DNA of 64,000 bases from Salinirubrum litoreum (GTDB taxonomy: Archaea; Halobacteriota; Halobacteria; Halobacteriales; Haloferacaceae). A model generated the notes under the pieces. That model had not been told where the DNA came from. It made no database searches and saw only the letters and a list, made by a program, of their open reading frames with translations. This document shows, one piece after another, positions 26,953 through 34,007 of the stretch; position 1 is the stretch's first letter; the number at the start of each line of letters is the position of its first letter. The stretch is taken from assembly GCF_020567425.1 (NCBI RefSeq), contig NZ_JAJCVJ010000001.1, positions 1,488,001 to 1,552,000 on the forward strand, written 5' to 3'. The position numbers were made by a program, and so were the translations under genes.

Positions 26953-27495
26953 ATGACCGAGTCAGCCGGCCTCGCGGTCGGTGAGACCGCACCGGAGTTC
27001 ACCGCCCCGCTGGTGCACCCGGACGGCACGACCACCGACACCCCGCTCTCGGAGTTGCTCGCGGAGCGGCCCGTCCTGTTGTCGTTCTACACCGTCGACT
27101 TCAGCCCGGACTGCATCGAGGAGTGGTGTTCGTTCCGCGACTTCGACTGGTTCGCCAGCGGCGAGCAGGTGTCGGTCGTGGGCATCAGCAAGTCCGGTCC
27201 ACGGCTCCACCGCTCCTTTATCGACCGCCTCGATCTGGGCTTCCCGCTGTACTCCGATCCGAACCTCGACGTGGCGAAGGCCTTCGGCGTGGACTACCGC
27301 GCGTTCAAACTGTTCTCGCGGTCGCGCCGGTCCTGCTTCCTGATCGACACCGACCGGACGATCCGCTACCGCTGGGTCGGCGAGCACTGGCTCGACCCGA
27401 CGCGGGACACCCCGCCCGTGGGCGAGATTCACGACGCCATCCGCGAGGAACTGGGCGACCCCGACACCGAGCAGTTCGGCATGGGTGGCTTCTGA
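26953..27495 (+). CDS. Peroxiredoxin/thioredoxin-fold protein
   Basis: A 180-residue AhpC/TSA-like protein. The N-terminus VGETAPEFTAPLVHPDGTTT is typical of peroxiredoxins. The active-site region reads FYTVDFSPDCIEEWCSFRD, with Cys near residue 54 and a second Cys five residues later (CxxxxC). The usual PxxxT/SxxC context is altered to FSPDC, so the peroxidatic residue is likely but not certain. It would reduce peroxides or hypochlorous species. An ACATATTATC box (26923-26932) gives a leaderless ATG. A tandem hairpin repeat follows the stop. Confidence 0.87.
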   Translation: MTESAGLAVGETAPEFTAPLVHPDGTTTDTPLSELLAERPVLLSFYTVDFSPDCIEEWCSFRDFDWFASGEQVSVVGISKSGPRLHRSFIDRLDLGFPLYSDPNLDVAKAFGVDYRAFKLFSRSRRSCFLIDTDRTIRYRWVGEHWLDPTRDTPPVGEIHDAIREELGDPDTEQFGMGGF

Positions 27496-27517
27496 CGTTG
27501 CTCGTCTCGGCGGGCGG

Positions 27518-27687
27518 ACCACCTCGGCAAGAGGCCGAGGTGTCCGTTCAGACCACCCCGGCATGAGGCCGAGGTGTCCGTTCAGACCACCCCGGCATGA
27601 GGCCGAGGTGTCCTCTCAGACCACCCCGGTAAGAGGCCGGGCTGTCCTCTCAGACCACCCCGGCATGAGGCCGGGCTGTCCTCTCAG
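27518..27687. repeat. Five tandem 34-nt hairpin units
   Basis: Exact 34-nt periodicity starts at 27518, 27552, 27586, 27620 and 27654. Each unit begins ACCACC and contains a short inverted repeat, CCTCGGC-AAGAG-GCCGAGG in unit 1 and CCCGGC-ATGAG-GCCGGG in unit 5, with matching changes on both arms. The array occupies the space between two convergent genes and runs over the stop codon (27684-27686) of the leftward gene. A bidirectional terminator or RNA-stability element is plausible; CRISPR is excluded because there are no spacers. Confidence 0.85.
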
Positions 27688-28328
27688 ACCACGTCGCCTC
27701 TGACGGTCGTCCCGGTCTGTTCGGCGCGGTAGGCGCGCATCGCGTCGGCCGCGTCGCTCGCCTCGCCTTCCTCGACGCCGAGCATCTCCAGTGCGCCCGA
27801 GAGCGTCGGGAACGGGAGTTCGCCGCCGCGTAGTTTCTCGAAGGACTCCTCGGCGACCTGTCCGTCGGCCCAGAGTTGGACGCCACGGGGATCGAGAATC
27901 TGCTCGTAGCGGTCGCGGGTCAGCGCGCCCTTCAGTCGCTGGGTCACGTTGTCGTCGAAACTCGCGTTGCAGACTTCGAGGTGGATCGGTTCGTCCTCGT
28001 CCAGCAGGTGCGCGGCGAGACAGCGCTCGGGTGCGGCGTGGCCGTTGTCGTTCGCCCGGACGTACTCGGGGTACTGCTCGGCCCACTCGGCGCGGACCGA
28101 CCGACCGACGCCCTTCACGCCGAGTTCGCGCTCGAAGCGCTCGGCCGCCTCGCCGTCGCCTCGCAGGAGGATGTCTTTGGTGACGTACACGTCGAGGCGG
28201 TCGATGGGATCGAGGCCGAGTGCCACGTCGCCGTAGACCCACACCTCGCGGATCGGGACCGGCAGGGTGTCGGACTCGACGGTCTCGATCAACTGCGCTA
28301 CGCGGTCGAGGGCGGCGTCACGGTCCAT
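27684..28328 (-). CDS. Conserved haloarchaeal protein (DUF7095-like)
   Basis: A 214-residue soluble protein. The N-terminal part, with VPIREVWVYGDVALGLDPIDRLDVYVTKDILL, has the feel of a nucleotidyltransferase-like GDxxLG...DxDV arrangement (GDVALG then DRLDVYV), but the spacing and the rest are not diagnostic, so I do not assign activity. A CLAAHLLDEDEPIHLEVCNASF segment is conserved in my recollection of the family. Its 3' end reaches into the tandem 34-nt repeat. The name is a memory-based family match. Confidence 0.72.
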   Translation of the reverse strand: MDRDAALDRVAQLIETVESDTLPVPIREVWVYGDVALGLDPIDRLDVYVTKDILLRGDGEAAERFERELGVKGVGRSVRAEWAEQYPEYVRANDNGHAAPERCLAAHLLDEDEPIHLEVCNASFDDNVTQRLKGALTRDRYEQILDPRGVQLWADGQVAEESFEKLRGGELPFPTLSGALEMLGVEEGEASDAADAMRAYRAEQTGTTVRGDVV

Positions 28329-28554
28329 ACGGGTGGTGGGTGGTGGGTGGGGAAAACGGTTTCCGACGATACTCGGAGGGATACGTTTTCGATGTGGATT
28401 CTGGTGGCTCGGTCGTCGGCACGAACTCGGTCGAATCGGTCGTGGAGAAATCGGTCGAATCGGTCGTGAACAACTCAGTCGAATCGGTTACAGACAACGA
28501 GGGGTGAAAGCCCCCGACCGCTCGACCCGCCGCGACTTGGTGCGCGCTTCCCTC

Positions 28555-28587
28555 ACGAGGGCGCGTCGCTTCGCTCCGCGCCCTCGT
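28555..28587 (+). ncRNA. Central hairpin of element copy B
   Basis: An 11-bp perfect stem ACGAGGGCGCG (28555-28565) / CGCGCCCTCGT (28577-28587) with loop TCGCTTCGCTC. The same hairpin recurs on the minus strand in copy C (31442-31474) unchanged. In copy D (44056-44088) both arms carry one compensatory change (GAGGGCGCG to GAGAGCGCG, with CGCGCCCTC to CGCGCTCTC) and the loop is identical. Confidence 0.55.
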
Positions 28588-28965
28588 TCAGTCCAGTGCT
28601 ACCGGCGTCGGGGCGGGGTCGAGCGGTCGGCCCCTTTCAGTCCCACCCGGAATTTGGCGACCCATCGTGTCGTCACTAGTCGTCACCCGGAATCACGTCG
28701 AGATTTGGAACCCGGTTCTCTCGTAGTCCCCACACCTCCCCGACTGCTGAGCGACCGACCTGCGAGCAGGCCCTCGCTGTCGCTCGGACACTGCTCGGTG
28801 TCGGTCGCCACCAGATCGCGTCCTGTCGGGGTTCCGGAATCGGCCGGAACGGGTGACGAACGGGCTGTCTGTGAGTGGGATAAAAGTGTCCGAGTTTTTT
28901 ATAAACCCCGAGTTGCATGCGATTCGGCTCACAAATCGGCGCGCGCGAGGAACGTGCGCGAGGGA

Positions 28966-28993
28966 GGGGACCGGGCAGTGCGGAGAGGTCCCC
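28966..28993 (+). ncRNA. Candidate structured-RNA hairpin, copy B
   Basis: A perfect 7-bp stem GGGGACC / GGTCCCC closes the loop GGGCAGTGCGGAGA. Loop and flanks (GAGGGAG before, GAGGCTGGGGAGGA after) match copies A and D, while five of the seven base pairs differ from copy A. A TATA-like TTTTTTATAAACC lies 62-73 nt upstream of the hairpin, so a transcript starting near 28925 could carry it. Confidence 0.55.
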
Positions 28994-29240
28994 GAGGCTG
29001 GGGAGGATCGAGGTGCGGTGCTGTCGCGGATGCGGTGGCGGGTGCGGTGCGGGGCTGTGCTGTCGCGGTCGTCTCGTCGGTGTGCTAGCAATCGTAGCGG
29101 TGCTGGTGCTGTCGCGGTTCACGGTGCGGTTCCCTGCGCTAGCAATCGTCGCGGTGCTGTCGCGGTCTGCGGTACTGTCGACGTAGCAGTCAGAGTCACA
29201 GTCCCAGCCAGCAGTCACCCCACCACGATCCCACCACACC

Positions 29241-29267
29241 GAGTATCACGAGTATCACGAGTATCAC
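29241..29267. repeat. Short tandem repeat of GAGTATCAC
   Basis: Three exact copies of the 9-mer GAGTATCAC follow each other and a partial fourth (GAATCAC) follows. The array overlaps the stop codon of the leftward DUF4442 gene at 29264-29266. A simple-sequence slippage product is the likeliest explanation. Confidence 0.7.
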
Positions 29268-29716
29268 GAATCACGCCGAACGTACAGCGTCTTCTCGCAG
29301 GTCGCGTGCACAACACCATCCTCGTCGACCACCTCCACCTCGTACACCCGGTCCATCGACTCCCCGCGATCCAGCGAGGTCCGAATCTCCCGAATCTCGC
29401 TCGTCGTCAGTCGAAAGTCGGCGTACAGCGTCGACTCGCCGGGCTTCCGGAACTCGATCTCGGCGGACTTGTCCCAGACGGTGAACGCCGACCCCAGCCG
29501 ACGCTTCAGCATCACCATGTAGATCGGATCGACCGCGCCGTAGATGCTCCCGCCGAAGGTGGTGCCGACGAGGTTCCGGGTGCGCCAGTTGCGCGGGATC
29601 ACGACCTGCACGCGCGACCAGTCCTCGGCGATGTACCGGACGCGAGCGCCGGTGCCGCGATAGGCCGGAAAGCGGTTGAAGACGTGTCGCCAGAGGCGGG
29701 TCCGGAGGGATTCCAT
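29264..29716 (-). CDS. DUF4442 hot-dog-fold protein
   Basis: A 150-residue protein beginning MESLRTRLWRHVFNRFPAYR, with GTGARVRYIAEDWSRVQVVI and NLVGTTFGGSIYGAVDPIYMV (about residues 50-75), then EIEFRKPGESTLYADFRL. These match the DUF4442 branch of the thioesterase hot-dog superfamily. A role in acyl-CoA or lipid metabolism is inferred from the fold only. The ATG at 29716 lies about 27 nt downstream of GGTTTTCC and diverges from ncsA. Confidence 0.87.
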   Translation of the reverse strand: MESLRTRLWRHVFNRFPAYRGTGARVRYIAEDWSRVQVVIPRNWRTRNLVGTTFGGSIYGAVDPIYMVMLKRRLGSAFTVWDKSAEIEFRKPGESTLYADFRLTTSEIREIRTSLDRGESMDRVYEVEVVDEDGVVHATCEKTLYVRRDS

Positions 29717-29802
29717 GCGGGCACTGCTCGCGGTCGCCGGAAAACCACACCGATCTGTCGAAGGCGAAACCGTCATGCCCGCCGGCGGGCAACGCCGGGG
29801 TG

Positions 29803-30771
29803 ATGGAGTGCGACAAGTGCGGCCGCGACGCGGTGATGCACGCCGGCTACTCCGGGGCACACCTCTGTGGCGACCACTTCTGTGCCACCGTCGAGAAGCG
29901 TGTCCGCCGACGAATCCGCGAGGACTCGCTCCTCCCGGACGACGCCACGCCCGACGACCCGGTGACGTGGGTGATCGGCCTCTCCGGCGGGAAGGACAGC
30001 GTCGTCCTCACCGAGATTCTGGCGGACACCTTCGGCCGAGACCCCTGCGTCGAACTGATCGCGCTGTCGATCCACGAGGGTATCGAGGGCTACCGCGACG
30101 AGTCGCTCGACGCCTCGAAGGAACTCACGGCCGATCTGGACATCCACCACGAGGTCGTCACCTACGAGGAGGACCTGGGCGTCCGGATGGACGACGTGGT
30201 GGAGAAGGACCCCGAGAACATGGCCGCCTGCGCCTACTGCGGCGTCTTCCGCCGGGACCTCTTGGAGAGCTACGCCGAGGAACTCGGCGCGGACCTCCTG
30301 CTCACGGGTCACAACCTCGACGACGAGGCCGAGACCGCGCTGATGAACGTACTGGAGGGCGACGTGAAACAGATCGCCAAGCACTTCGACGCGAGTCTCG
30401 GCCCGATGGACGAACGCGCCGAGACCGAGCACTTCGTCCCGCGGGCCAAGCCCCTGCGGGACGTGCCGGAGAAGGAGGTGGCGCTGTTCGCCCACCTGCA
30501 GGATCTGCCGGCCCACATCACCGAGTGTCCCCACGCCAGCGAAGCGTATCGCGGCGAGGTGCAGGAGGTGATGCTCGGGTTGGAGGAGAACCATCCCGGC
30601 ACGCGCCACTCGATCATGGCCGGCTACGAGGAACTGGCCGAACTGGCGGCGAGTCGGTACGGCGAAGATTCCGACGGGAGCGACCTCGGTGAGTGTGAAC
30701 GCTGTGGCTCGACGACGGGGCGGGACGTCTGTCGGAAGTGTCGGCTGATCGAAGCTGTCGAAGCTGTGTGA
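29803..30771 (+). CDS. ncsA: tRNA 2-thiolation protein NcsA (Ncs6/TtuA family)
   Basis: A 322-residue PP-loop ATP pyrophosphatase. An N-terminal zinc site (CDKCGR, then CGDHFC) is followed by the PP-loop SGGKDS (residues 61-66), the AACAYCGVFRR cysteine motif near 140, the GHNLDDEAET block near 165, and a C-terminal zinc ribbon CERCGSTTG / CRKC. It adenylates and thiolates wobble uridine-34 of Lys/Glu/Gln tRNAs using a ubiquitin-like SAMP as sulfur donor. An in-frame GTG lies 3 nt upstream of the chosen ATG. It is close to ftsZ2, a linkage I recall from other haloarchaea. Confidence 0.94.
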   Translation: MECDKCGRDAVMHAGYSGAHLCGDHFCATVEKRVRRRIREDSLLPDDATPDDPVTWVIGLSGGKDSVVLTEILADTFGRDPCVELIALSIHEGIEGYRDESLDASKELTADLDIHHEVVTYEEDLGVRMDDVVEKDPENMAACAYCGVFRRDLLESYAEELGADLLLTGHNLDDEAETALMNVLEGDVKQIAKHFDASLGPMDERAETEHFVPRAKPLRDVPEKEVALFAHLQDLPAHITECPHASEAYRGEVQEVMLGLEENHPGTRHSIMAGYEELAELAASRYGEDSDGSDLGECERCGSTTGRDVCRKCRLIEAVEAV

Positions 30772-30824
30772 GACGTGTTGGTTTTTGATCGGGAGACGGT
30801 CGGTGGATGCTGTCGAACCGTCGA

Positions 30825-31685
30825 CTGCGACTGAGACTGCGACTGCACCGCGAACCGCGACCGTGACTGCTACGTCGACAGCACCGCAGACAGCGACAGC
30901 ACCGCGACGATTGCTAGCGCGGGGAACCGCACCCGCACCGCGACTGTTAGTAGCGCATCTACCAGCGGAACCGCGACCGCACCCGCACAGCACCGCAATC
31001 GCACGAGCCACGAACCCCCAACCGACTGCGTGACTCACGGGAGCGCGCCCACGAGGGGCGCGCTCGGTTGCGTTACTCGTCCCTCGCGTGCGCGTCGGGG
31101 TCGCGCACGCGCCGACCGCACCGCAACAGCACTGCCAACTCTCCACCACAACTCACGACACACTTACCAGTCGCATGGGCTGGCGCGACCTCTGTGTCGC
31201 GCCGACGGTCGCAGGGAGGCGTTCACGCTGAAACCGACTGGTCCACCGGGAGTTGCGTGCGCCTTCACAAACTCGGGTGGGACTGAAAGGGGCCGGCGGT
31301 CTCGTGAGGGAACCGAACGAGACGTTGGAGAGCTTTGCTCTCCAGTACTCTCGACTGGTCCCCGACGCCGGTAGCAGAGCGAGACCTCCGGTCTCGCCAG
31401 CAGTCGGGCGACTCCCGTGTCGCCCGACGACACGGGACTGAACGAGGGCGCGGAGCGAAGCGACGCGCCCTCGTGAGGGAAGCGCGTGGTTCGAGAGACG
31501 CCGAGGGCGTCTCTCGTCATCACGAGAGAGCTTCGCTCTCTCGAACGACACCAAGTCGCGGACCATCGAGAGCGCGGGGGCTTTCACCTCTCGTTGTCCG
31601 CGACTCACTCAGCAGAAATTGCGTCTCACGGGGGCTTTCACCCCACGTTGTCAACAACTATCTCGACCGAGTTCACCGGAGAGTC
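30825..31685 (-). repeat. Structured intergenic element, copy C (expanded)
   Basis: This fills the 944-nt space between the convergent ncsA and GH15 genes. Read on the minus strand it carries two 54-nt units (GGGGGCTTTC cores at 31630 and 31576 as seen on the plus strand), the outer stem in an altered but paired form (CTCTCGA..TGGTCC / GGACCA..TCGAGAG), a row of perfect hairpins (31327-31543), CTTTCAGTCCCACCC (31275-31289) and a GC tail reaching about 30825. The 28-nt hairpin is replaced by a divergent region with a 10-bp hairpin of GAGCGCGCCC. No gene is credible in this gap. Confidence 0.72.
31327..31543. repeat. Row of six perfect hairpins inside copy C
   Basis: Consecutive perfect inverted repeats: 31327-31343 (7 bp, loop TTT), 31379-31397 (8 bp, loop TCC), 31403-31428 (10 bp, loop TCCCGT), 31442-31474 (11 bp, 11-nt loop), 31492-31516 (11 bp, loop GAG) and 31523-31543 (9 bp, loop TTC). 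Most loops are only three bases. Related hairpins occur in copies D and E. Such density indicates a structured RNA or palindrome-driven expansion. Confidence 0.8.
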
Positions 31686-31715
31686 GTGTTTTCCGACTCC
31701 AGAGACTCGAAAGTC

Positions 31716-33905
31716 CTAGTCGTCCGCCAAAGCTTCCACACTGTCGACATCCAACAACCCGTCCGCATCCAACCGCGCCACCGTCGCAAGTCGAAGCGCG
31801 TGCGGCCAGCCCAGCGGGGTCGCGCTGTCCGGCGTCCCGTCGTCGAAGAACTGCTCGGGGAGATACCCCCCGGCGGTCGAGAGCGCCCCGCCGACCGACA
31901 CGAGCGAGAGCAGGTGGCGAGCGCGCTCGGCGAATCGCTCGGCACGCGGGTCGTCGTGTTCGGCCAACAATCCAGCGAGCTCTGCGGCCGCGTTCGCACC
32001 CCACGCGGTCGAGACGGTCCAGACCTTCTCCCGACCCTGCGTGCGAGTCCGCCAGTCGTCGCCCTCGAACCGGATCAGGCCTTCTATCTCTGGGGTCTCG
32101 CGGTGCAGACCCTCGATGGTCGTCTCGACGTGCGAGACGAGTCGGTCCAGTCGCTCTGAATCCACACTACGCGTCGCGTCCGACTCGTCGTACGCCCGGT
32201 GCGCACCGACCAGCGCGAGCGTCGAGGAGTCCAGCCTGTCGTCGAGCGCGGACTCGTCGTCCGCACCGGCGGTCGCGTGGTCCTGATCCGGCGGGGCCTC
32301 GGGGTCGTGTTCCCGGAGGGCGAAGACGCCGCGTTCCGGCACCCACAGGTCGTCGACCGCGTCGTACACCGACTCCGCACTCTCGGTAGCCTGCTCACGC
32401 GCTGCTCCCGAGACCGGCGCGTCGGCCAGTCGGGCGTAGGCGTCGAGGAACGTCGCGGTCGTGTGGGCGAACCGACCGGTCATGTTCTCCCAGGCGTTCT
32501 GGCAGGTGATCGGCCGGCCGTCCTCGGCGAGCGTCTCGTCCAAGCCAGCCAGCGCGTCGGCGAGCGTCTCCCGAATCTCGCCGTCGAGGTCGGCGTCGAG
32601 ATCGTCACCCCGCTCCGCGAGCAGTTCCGCGAGGAAGCCCACCACGCTGCCGGTCTGGTCCGCCTGGTAGTCCACGTCGTCGCCGGCCTCCAGCCGACCG
32701 TGTGCCCACCCCGGCGCGAGACGCCCGTCCCGTGCCCAGACGCGGTGGGGCCACGAGCCGTCTGCACACTGCGTTCGGCAGTACATCCGGGCGCTCCGGG
32801 CGTGCCAGTCCGCCAGGGCGAGGTCGTAGGTCGCGTCCGCCGAGAGCAGGAACCGGGAGATCTCGCCGTCGTCGCGGAACCAGGTGTAGCCGTAGCCGCC
32901 GGAGTAGACGTAGAAGGGGTCGAAGTCCGGCCCGGCGATGCGGAGACCGGTCTCGGCAGAGAGCAGCGAGACGACCCGCAGATCCGGGACGGCGGTGTCC
33001 GGGACGTCGTCCTCGCTCGCCCGCCGGAGTACGTCGCTCCGGGCGTTCTCGGCGGCGGTGACCAGCGCGTCCGTGTCGTGGTGCGCGTCGGCCAGCGCGG
33101 TCAGTCGACCCAGCGCGGCCTCCCGACCCGTCTCGGTCGCGTCGGTCGGGAGCGTGACCAGCGTGGCACCGCCCGACTCGACTGGGACCTCGCCGACCAG
33201 ATCACCACTCAGCCGACCCTCCTCGTAGCGACCCTCGGTCAGCGGTCGTGGGAGGTCGACGGCGTCCGGTCCCAGCACCTCCTCGAACCGGATCGGCACG
33301 CGCCCCTGCAGATCGGCGAAGCCGGTCGCACTCCCGAAGAAGTCGTGTTCGTCGGCGTGGAACACCTCGCACGCGTCGTCGTGTCGGAGCTGACCCAACT
33401 GGGTCTCCTGTCGGTCCGGCGCGAAGCCGACGTAGGCGATCAGCGTCGGCTTGGTCCCGTCGTCGCCGGCCGTCAGTCCGTCGCAGTCGAAGTGTGTCAG
33501 GTGCGCGTCGTCGAGCGTCAGATCGTACTGGACGACCTCGCCGTCGCCCGCGCGGTGGCGCGTGACGACCATCGCGGTGTCGGCGTGGTACGACTGCTCG
33601 ACCGTCTCCCAGTCGTCGAGCCACGTCACGTGCGGGTCGTCGGAGTCCGCCTCGCCCGGGTCGGCATCGCTCGTCTCGACTGGCTCACTCGAATCCGCGA
33701 CACACAGCCCGAACCGGGAGCGTTCGATCCCGTTCAGCCCGGAGAGTGGATAGCCGAAGTCCCGCACCCGCCCGTCGGAGTCGACGTGGACCAGTCGCCC
33801 CGCGTCGCCCGCGAACAACCCCCGTGTCGTCCGCCGCTCGCCGGGGAACCGTGCCGCCTCCCCACGATGGCGTTTGTAGTCGTTCAACGCGTCGCGCAGT
33901 TGCAT
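31716..33905 (-). CDS. Glycoside hydrolase family 15 (glucoamylase/trehalase-like)
   Basis: A 729-residue protein. The N-terminal beta-sandwich region (RLVHVDSDGRVRDFGYPLSG) precedes an (alpha/alpha)6 barrel with GGYGYTWFRDDGEISRFLLS near residue 345 (the WxRD substrate motif) and later LIRFEGDDWRTRTQGREKVWTVSTAW pieces near 640. GH15 enzymes release glucose from alpha-glucans. No signal peptide is present, so it acts in the cytoplasm. The ATG at 33905 lies about 30 nt below TTTTATG (33932-33938). It is divergent from the GH13 gene, and both fit glycogen/malto-oligosaccharide breakdown. Confidence 0.92.
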   Translation of the reverse strand: MQLRDALNDYKRHRGEAARFPGERRTTRGLFAGDAGRLVHVDSDGRVRDFGYPLSGLNGIERSRFGLCVADSSEPVETSDADPGEADSDDPHVTWLDDWETVEQSYHADTAMVVTRHRAGDGEVVQYDLTLDDAHLTHFDCDGLTAGDDGTKPTLIAYVGFAPDRQETQLGQLRHDDACEVFHADEHDFFGSATGFADLQGRVPIRFEEVLGPDAVDLPRPLTEGRYEEGRLSGDLVGEVPVESGGATLVTLPTDATETGREAALGRLTALADAHHDTDALVTAAENARSDVLRRASEDDVPDTAVPDLRVVSLLSAETGLRIAGPDFDPFYVYSGGYGYTWFRDDGEISRFLLSADATYDLALADWHARSARMYCRTQCADGSWPHRVWARDGRLAPGWAHGRLEAGDDVDYQADQTGSVVGFLAELLAERGDDLDADLDGEIRETLADALAGLDETLAEDGRPITCQNAWENMTGRFAHTTATFLDAYARLADAPVSGAAREQATESAESVYDAVDDLWVPERGVFALREHDPEAPPDQDHATAGADDESALDDRLDSSTLALVGAHRAYDESDATRSVDSERLDRLVSHVETTIEGLHRETPEIEGLIRFEGDDWRTRTQGREKVWTVSTAWGANAAAELAGLLAEHDDPRAERFAERARHLLSLVSVGGALSTAGGYLPEQFFDDGTPDSATPLGWPHALRLATVARLDADGLLDVDSVEALADD

Positions 33906-34007
33906 TGCCTGTGGCGATGAATCGCCCCGTCATAAAATTTGGTGTAATTGTAGTTCACAGCTCGCCGGAAGGGGAAGCGTCAAGCCGGTCGCCCGTGGCA
34001 ACCCGGT

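Larger units (their letters stand above)
28423..29200 (+). repeat. Structured intergenic element, copy B
   Basis: This occupies most of the 935-nt gap between two leftward genes. Read on the plus strand: three 24-nt units (28423, 28447, 28471), box ACGAGGGGTGAAAGCCCCC (28497-28515), outer stem CGACCGCTCGACC (28515-28527) with GGTCGAGCGGTCG (28617-28629), an 11-bp central hairpin (28555-28587), CTTTCAGTCCCACCC (28634-28648), a divergent 310-nt spacer containing an AT-rich TTTTTTATAAA, the 28-nt covarying hairpin (28966-28993) and a GC tail to about 29200 that shares long stretches with copy C. No credible gene lies in the gap. Confidence 0.75.

Noticed and set aside
27518-27687. CRISPR array at the tandem 34-nt repeat
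   Set aside because: The units are directly contiguous with no spacers, and each is internally palindromic.
21360-28648. CRISPR-like motif GTGGGACTGAAAG resembling the 3' end of haloarchaeal CRISPR repeats
   Set aside because: The word occurs once per element and is not repeated at a fixed repeat-spacer period. It pairs with TGAAAG in the outer helix, and no cas genes are present.
28853-29803. Long open frames across the intergenic elements (also at 21-21.7, 31-31.6 and 44-44.9 kb)
   Set aside because: They are open on both strands and in several frames because stop codons are rare at this G+C. The translations are low-complexity Arg/Ser/Val strings with no conserved domain, and the DNA conserves stem pairing instead.
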